A program made the position numbers and the translations under genes. Below are positions 7,328 through 10,388 of a DNA stretch of 10,388 nt, one piece after another. Every line of letters starts with the position of its first letter. Position 1 is the first letter of the stretch. This DNA comes from Sulfurimonas sp. (GTDB lineage: Bacteria > Campylobacterota > Campylobacteria > Campylobacterales > Sulfurimonadaceae): contig JANTGW010000022.1 in assembly GCA_024762705.1 (NCBI GenBank), positions 1 through 10,388 on the forward strand, written 5' to 3'. The notes beneath the pieces are model-generated. The model did not search any database. It was not told the origin of the DNA and saw only the letters and a list, made by a program, of their open reading frames with translations.

Positions 7328-7343
7328 CTCTTTTACTCTTTAA
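7317..7343. terminator. Hairpin across the convergent hspR and murA stops
   Basis: TTAAAGAGTA (7317-7326) pairs with TACTCTTTAA (7334-7343) with a 7-base loop. An alternative smaller stem AAAGAG/CTCTTT (7319-7333) with loop TAG lies inside it, followed by a T. Both ends of the structure lie in the last codons of the two genes. It probably ends transcription from both sides; the low G+C makes efficiency uncertain. Confidence 0.5.
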
Positions 7344-8595
7344 GTCTTTGTATTTTTGCACCAACTTTATGAAGTTTAGTCTCCAAAGAATCATATCCAC
7401 GGTCTAAATGATAGATACGGTGAACATTTGTTTCTCCAGTTGCGACAAGGGCAGCTAATACAAGTGCACTGGATGCGCGGAGATCAGTTGCCATTACATC
7501 AGTTCCACATAAATCTGTTTTTCCGTTTACTGTGGCTGTATGACCATTTAGTGTGACGTCTGCACCCATACGTTGCAGTTCACTTACATGCATGAATCTG
7601 TTTTCAAATAATCTTTCTTCTATAATGGAAACACCGTCAGCCTGTGTTGCAAGTGCTAAAAATTGTGCCTGCATATCTGTAGGGAATGCGGGATATTCCT
7701 GAGTAACAATTTTTACAGGTTTTATGTGTTCAGAGGGATGAATGGTAATTGTATCATCGGTGATTGTAAAACTACTGCCCATATCTTCAAGTTTAGAGAT
7801 TACAGCTCCCAAGTGTTTTGGTTCTACATTTGTAAGAGTTAGCTCTGATCTGGTTATTGCTCCTGCGCACAGGTAAGTTCCGGCTTCTATTCTATCTGGT
7901 ATGACAGAAAATTCTTCTATCTCAAGAAGATCGCCATCTGTTCCATGAATTTCAAGTATTGCCGTTCCAATACCGTTTATCGTAACGCCACTTGCGTTGA
8001 GGACTTCACACAATTGCACCACTTCTGGCTCTCTTGCTGCATTTACAATGGTTGTGATGCCTTTAGCAAGTGCAGCTGCCATAACAATATTTGCAGTTCC
8101 AGTAACTGTTACTTTATCAAAAATTATTTCACAGCCTTGTAACCCATTTGGCGTAGTCGCTTCAATATAACCGGCTTTAATATCTATTTTTGCACCCATA
8201 TGTTCTAATGCTTTTAGATGCAAATCAATAGGACGTTGTCCAATTGCACACCCTCCCGGTAAAGAAACCTCGCAGTGTCCAAAACGTGCTAATATAGGAC
8301 CCAAAACTAAAATTGATGCACGCATTGTTTTTACTATGTCATAGGTTGCTTTTGTTTCACTCAAGTTTGAAGTATTGACAATTACTCTATCATCTAAAAA
8401 TTCACATGTTGCTCCAAGATTAGATAAAAGCTTTAAAAGGGTTTTGATGTCTACCACATGAGGTAAATTTTTTATATGTACACTGTTCTTTGCAAGAATG
8501 CTCATTGCTATAAGAGGCAAAGATGCATTTTTTGCACCTGAGATATCTATAGTACCTTCGAGTGAAGTTACATTATGTATTTTTAAATAGTCCAT
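7333..8595 (-). CDS. murA: UDP-N-acetylglucosamine 1-carboxyvinyltransferase MurA
   Basis: MurA transfers enolpyruvate from phosphoenolpyruvate to UDP-GlcNAc, the first committed step of peptidoglycan synthesis, in the cytoplasm. The 420-residue length is standard. The active-site residues are visible: Lys22-Asn23 in SGAKNASLP, Arg92 in [10 protein letters not shown], the nucleophile Cys116 in the flexible loop [15 protein letters not shown] with Arg121, Asp307 in [12 protein letters not shown], and Arg399 in LDRGYD. Because position 116 is Cys rather than Asp, the enzyme should be of the fosfomycin-sensitive type. The ATG at 8595 is preceded by AAGAGA on its own strand. Upstream is a TATAAT on the - strand. 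The gene faces hspR and diverges from the cluster at 8703. Confidence 0.97.
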   Translation of the reverse strand: MDYLKIHNVTSLEGTIDISGAKNASLPLIAMSILAKNSVHIKNLPHVVDIKTLLKLLSNLGATCEFLDDRVIVNTSNLSETKATYDIVKTMRASILVLGPILARFGHCEVSLPGGCAIGQRPIDLHLKALEHMGAKIDIKAGYIEATTPNGLQGCEIIFDKVTVTGTANIVMAAALAKGITTIVNAAREPEVVQLCEVLNASGVTINGIGTAILEIHGTDGDLLEIEEFSVIPDRIEAGTYLCAGAITRSELTLTNVEPKHLGAVISKLEDMGSSFTITDDTITIHPSEHIKPVKIVTQEYPAFPTDMQAQFLALATQADGVSIIEERLFENRFMHVSELQRMGADVTLNGHTATVNGKTDLCGTDVMATDLRASSALVLAALVATGETNVHRIYHLDRGYDSLETKLHKVGAKIQRLKE

Positions 8596-8702
8596 AAGTC
8601 TCTTTATGTTTATAAATTAATAATCGACATTATATCTAATTAATATGATTATATATTAAACAGTTTATTTTTTATATACTTTATTTTTTAAAGGAAATAA
8701 TG
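8596..8702. promoter_or_regulatory. AT-rich divergent promoter region between murA and the 8703 gene
   Basis: On the - strand, TATAAT at 8634-8629 is a good -10 box for murA, about 34 bases before its start codon. On the + strand, TATACT at 8675-8680 is a candidate -10 for the downstream cluster. Neither has a clear -35 box. Between them lies an inverted repeat, TTAATAT (8640-8646) and ATATTAA (8653-8659), which could bind a regulator or be chance in such AT-rich DNA. Confidence 0.45.
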
Positions 8703-9134
8703 ATGGATTCAGCCTTAGAAAGACTTAAAAGCTTAACAAATAAAATTTCAAGTTACGAAACGGCAAGAAAAGAAAATTTAAAAAGATTAAAAGATTTGTT
8801 TAATGAAATAGAGGTGGATAAAAAAGTTGTAAATTTTGAAGATTTATTTGACTTTAAAGCCGTAAACCTTTCGGGTGTTTCGCTAAGTGATGAAAACCTT
8901 GGGGAGATAAAAAGAGGAAGATATTTGCAGATTTTAGCAATAAGTTATGATAAAAATGCTGCAAAAAAGAGTAGAAACATATCTTTGGCATATTTTGGAA
9001 GAGTTGAGAATGTTGATAATATATTAAAAAACAAAGTGGTTGAATTCGTCATTCGATACAGGTTTGAAAAGAGCTTTATGACGCTTGAGCATTATCATGA
9101 TATGCTTGGTATATTTGGAAAAAAAAGTGAGTAG
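8703..9134 (+). CDS. Small hypothetical protein with N-terminal helical/coiled-coil region
   Basis: I do not recognise this 143-residue protein. It has no signal peptide, no membrane segment and no cysteine, so it is probably cytoplasmic. Residues 1-37 look like a charged amphipathic helix that could form a coiled coil (SALERLKSLTNKISSYETAR and on). The rest mixes helices and strands (NLSGVSLSDENLGEIKRGRY, LQILAISYD, NISLAYFGRVENV) and may form a small domain. Two ATG codons are in tandem at 8700 and 8703. AAGGA at 8691-8695 lies 7 bases from the second and only 4 from the first, so I chose 8703; the other choice adds one Met. The 3' end overlaps the next gene by 8 bases, suggesting translational coupling and a shared task with the membrane protein and ExoX-like protein downstream. 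Confidence 0.75.
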   Translation: MDSALERLKSLTNKISSYETARKENLKRLKDLFNEIEVDKKVVNFEDLFDFKAVNLSGVSLSDENLGEIKRGRYLQILAISYDKNAAKKSRNISLAYFGRVENVDNILKNKVVEFVIRYRFEKSFMTLEHYHDMLGIFGKKSE

Positions 9135-9687
9135 ATTTTATTTTTTTCTATGGCTGCAATGGGCAGTTAAATTGACTTTATACACATGTGTACTTGCTTT
9201 TTTTATTGCAGGTTTCATTACTGCAGTCATATATATAAATCAAGGGTTACAGCCATTTAACAGTGATGTAAAAATGGCTCTTTTGGCAATTTTTAAGTTT
9301 TGGTTTGTTCTGTCATGGAACCTTGCACTTTTAATTATTTTGTTTAGAAGTTTGAAATATATTTTCAATAAATGTATTCAGGGGTACAAATTTAATCTGC
9401 TCACATGCCCGAAAGAGGATAAAAAAGATGGAACAAGAGAAGTTATACTCGAAATTGGCTATGGAGACTTGCTTAAAGTCTGGCGAAAATGGCTTATGCT
9501 TCTTATATGGATAGTCGCAGCACTTATGGTTTTTACATTAATAATTATGAAAATATTCAGCACTTATGAGAGTATATTTGATTGGTTTAATATTTATGTT
9601 TTATATATTTTTATTTTAATTGCAGGGTATTTTTCTTTTATAATACTAAGTATGAAATGCAAAAAAGTACGGATTGGTAAATGTTGA
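9127..9687 (+). CDS. Hypothetical four-helix membrane protein
   Basis: The 186-residue protein has four clear hydrophobic segments at about 14-37, 50-73, 122-143 and 155-176. Positive charges gather in the loop between the second and third (74-121, with KEDKKDG and KVWRKW) and at the C-terminus (KCKKVRIGKC), so both ends and the middle loop should face the cytoplasm. The family is not recognised, and no catalytic or transport motif was seen; the cytoplasmic loop holds two cysteines (Cys83, Cys94). I chose the GTG at 9127, because GGAA (9117-9120) lies about 6 bases upstream, it overlaps the previous stop by 8 bases, and the next in-frame ATG (residue 50) would lose the first helix. An ATG at 9085 would overlap the previous gene by 50 bases. 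The last 7 bases overlap the next gene. Confidence 0.75.
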   Translation: MSRFYFFLWLQWAVKLTLYTCVLAFFIAGFITAVIYINQGLQPFNSDVKMALLAIFKFWFVLSWNLALLIILFRSLKYIFNKCIQGYKFNLLTCPKEDKKDGTREVILEIGYGDLLKVWRKWLMLLIWIVAALMVFTLIIMKIFSTYESIFDWFNIYVLYIFILIAGYFSFIILSMKCKKVRIGKC

Positions 9688-10388
9688 TTTTTACAGATGT
9701 GCAGACAACAGGACTGGAAACGGATGATGTAATATGCTCGATTGCTTTGTTAAATGATGAAATGACATTATATGAACTGGTAAATGAAGGAAAAAAAATA
9801 CCACCTTTAGCTTCAAGTGTGCACCATATAACGAATGAAATGATTAAAGATAAAAAATCTTTTAAAAATAGTGAAGCATATAAATTTTTACAACAGAGCA
9901 ATAAAATAGAAAATACTTTAGTAGCCCATAATATAAAATTTGATTTGGAGAAACTAAATACTTCGGGCATGCAGTGGCAGGGTGATGTTATAGACACACT
10001 TAAGGTGACCAAACATCTTATACAAGAGTGTGAACTGTTTTCTTTAGAATACTTACGATATGAATTGAGACTATATACACAAGAAAGCAGGATAAAGCAA
10101 AAGTATGGAATTAAAGATGCTTTGTGTGCCTATAATGCATTAAGCAATGTTCTTGTGACAAAGTTATTATTTGAGTACTTGTTGGAGTATGCAACAGTTG
10201 ATGAAATGAAAGAACTGAGTTTTAAAAATGTACTTTTGGAAAAGTTTACATTTGGCAAGTATATGGGAAAATATATAGAAGAGATTGTTCTAAATGACAG
10301 AAACTATATTATGTGGATGTTGAATTTAGAAGAGTTAGATGAAGATTTAAAGTACTCGCTTGAGTATTACTTGAGAGGAGATCGGAAG
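9681..10388 (+). CDS. ExoX-like DEDDh exonuclease homologue with substituted catalytic residues (3' end outside window)
   Basis: From the ATG at 9681 there are 236 open codons to the window edge. E. coli ExoX has 220 residues, so little should be missing. The layout matches ExoX, a 3'-5' exonuclease: motif I near 3-12 (IFTDVQTTGL), HHITNEMI (48-55), motif II AHNIKFD (82-88), motif III YNALSN (151-156), and the ExoX C-terminal module FTFGKYMGKYIEEI (189-202) followed by NYIMWML and SLEYYL. Asp6 and Asp88 are kept. The motif I Glu is Gln8, the motif III His is Tyr151 and the motif III Asp is Asn156, so a normal two-metal reaction is unlikely. The frame is intact and the rest well kept, which argues for a maintained non-catalytic role rather than decay (inference). 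The gene overlaps the membrane-protein gene by 7 bases and has only a weak ribosome binding site, so it is probably translated by coupling. Confidence 0.82.
   Translation, partial: MLIFTDVQTTGLETDDVICSIALLNDEMTLYELVNEGKKIPPLASSVHHITNEMIKDKKSFKNSEAYKFLQQSNKIENTLVAHNIKFDLEKLNTSGMQWQGDVIDTLKVTKHLIQECELFSLEYLRYELRLYTQESRIKQKYGIKDALCAYNALSNVLVTKLLFEYLLEYATVDEMKELSFKNVLLEKFTFGKYMGKYIEEIVLNDRNYIMWMLNLEELDEDLKYSLEYYLRGDRK

Noticed and set aside
9638..10012. A 124-codon open frame on the - strand, antisense to the ExoX-like gene
   Set aside because: It runs across the overlap of two well-supported + strand genes, has no recognisable similarity, and its low-complexity hydrophobic sequence is what the antisense of this AT-rich coding DNA would give.
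10116..10121. Asp146 (in KYGIKDAL) as the motif III aspartate, with Lys141 in the His position
   Set aside because: The distance to the FTFGKY module (about 42 residues) is too long compared with E. coli ExoX (34). YNALSN at 151-156 gives 32 and a much better local match (HRALYD), so it is the true motif III position.
9681..10388. Sequencing error or frameshift as the cause of the altered ExoX-like motifs
   Set aside because: The changes are three separate in-frame substitutions far apart; one error or indel cannot explain them, and the sequence between them matches the family well.
1..10388. CRISPR array, tRNA, rRNA, insertion sequence or phage attachment site
   Set aside because: Reading both strands gave no regular spaced repeats, cloverleaf, transposase or integrase sequence.

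Overview
The window looks like chromosomal DNA of a Campylobacterota (epsilonproteobacterial) organism, most like Sulfurimonas or a close relative. The clues are the AT-rich composition, the cbpA-hspR pair also known from Helicobacter and Campylobacter, purL and purH near each other with short intergenic gaps, promoters with good TATAAT boxes and mostly poor -35 boxes, and protein sequences of epsilonproteobacterial type. The genus is inferred from recognition, not from a search.

Layout. Positions 1-299 hold the 3' end of a GreA/GreB-type transcript cleavage factor. purL (362-2578, GTG start) and a DUF302 lipoprotein gene (2648-3235) follow on the + strand, each with its own candidate promoter. 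A 6-phosphofructokinase gene (pfkA, 3247-4206) lies on the - strand, convergent with the lipoprotein gene and divergent from purH (4298-5836). A strong hairpin terminator follows purH, then a short stretch of unknown nature. Next comes the heat-shock unit cbpA-hspR (6045-7327), whose near-consensus sigma70 promoter is overlapped by an HspR-type (HAIR) operator. murA (7333-8595, - strand) converges on hspR. From an AT-rich divergent region a tight + strand cluster begins: a small coiled-coil-like protein (8703-9134), a four-helix membrane protein (9127-9687) and an ExoX-like exonuclease homologue (9681 to the window edge), joined by overlaps of 8 and 7 bases.

How the genes work together. PurL and PurH catalyse the fourth and the last two steps of de novo IMP synthesis. 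CbpA and HspR form a co-chaperone/repressor feedback unit. MurA starts peptidoglycan precursor synthesis. PfkA commits carbon to glycolysis; its allosteric-site residues differ strongly from those of E. coli.

The most unusual observation is in the last gene. It is plainly homologous to exodeoxyribonuclease X over its whole visible length, including the FTFGKY..GK C-terminal module, but three of the five DEDDh catalytic residues are replaced (Glu to Gln, His to Tyr, Asp to Asn), each reachable by one base change, with the reading frame intact. This suggests a catalytically dead, perhaps nucleic-acid-binding, protein translated in step with an uncharacterised membrane protein and a small soluble protein. 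No CRISPR array, tRNA, rRNA, insertion sequence or prophage gene was seen.
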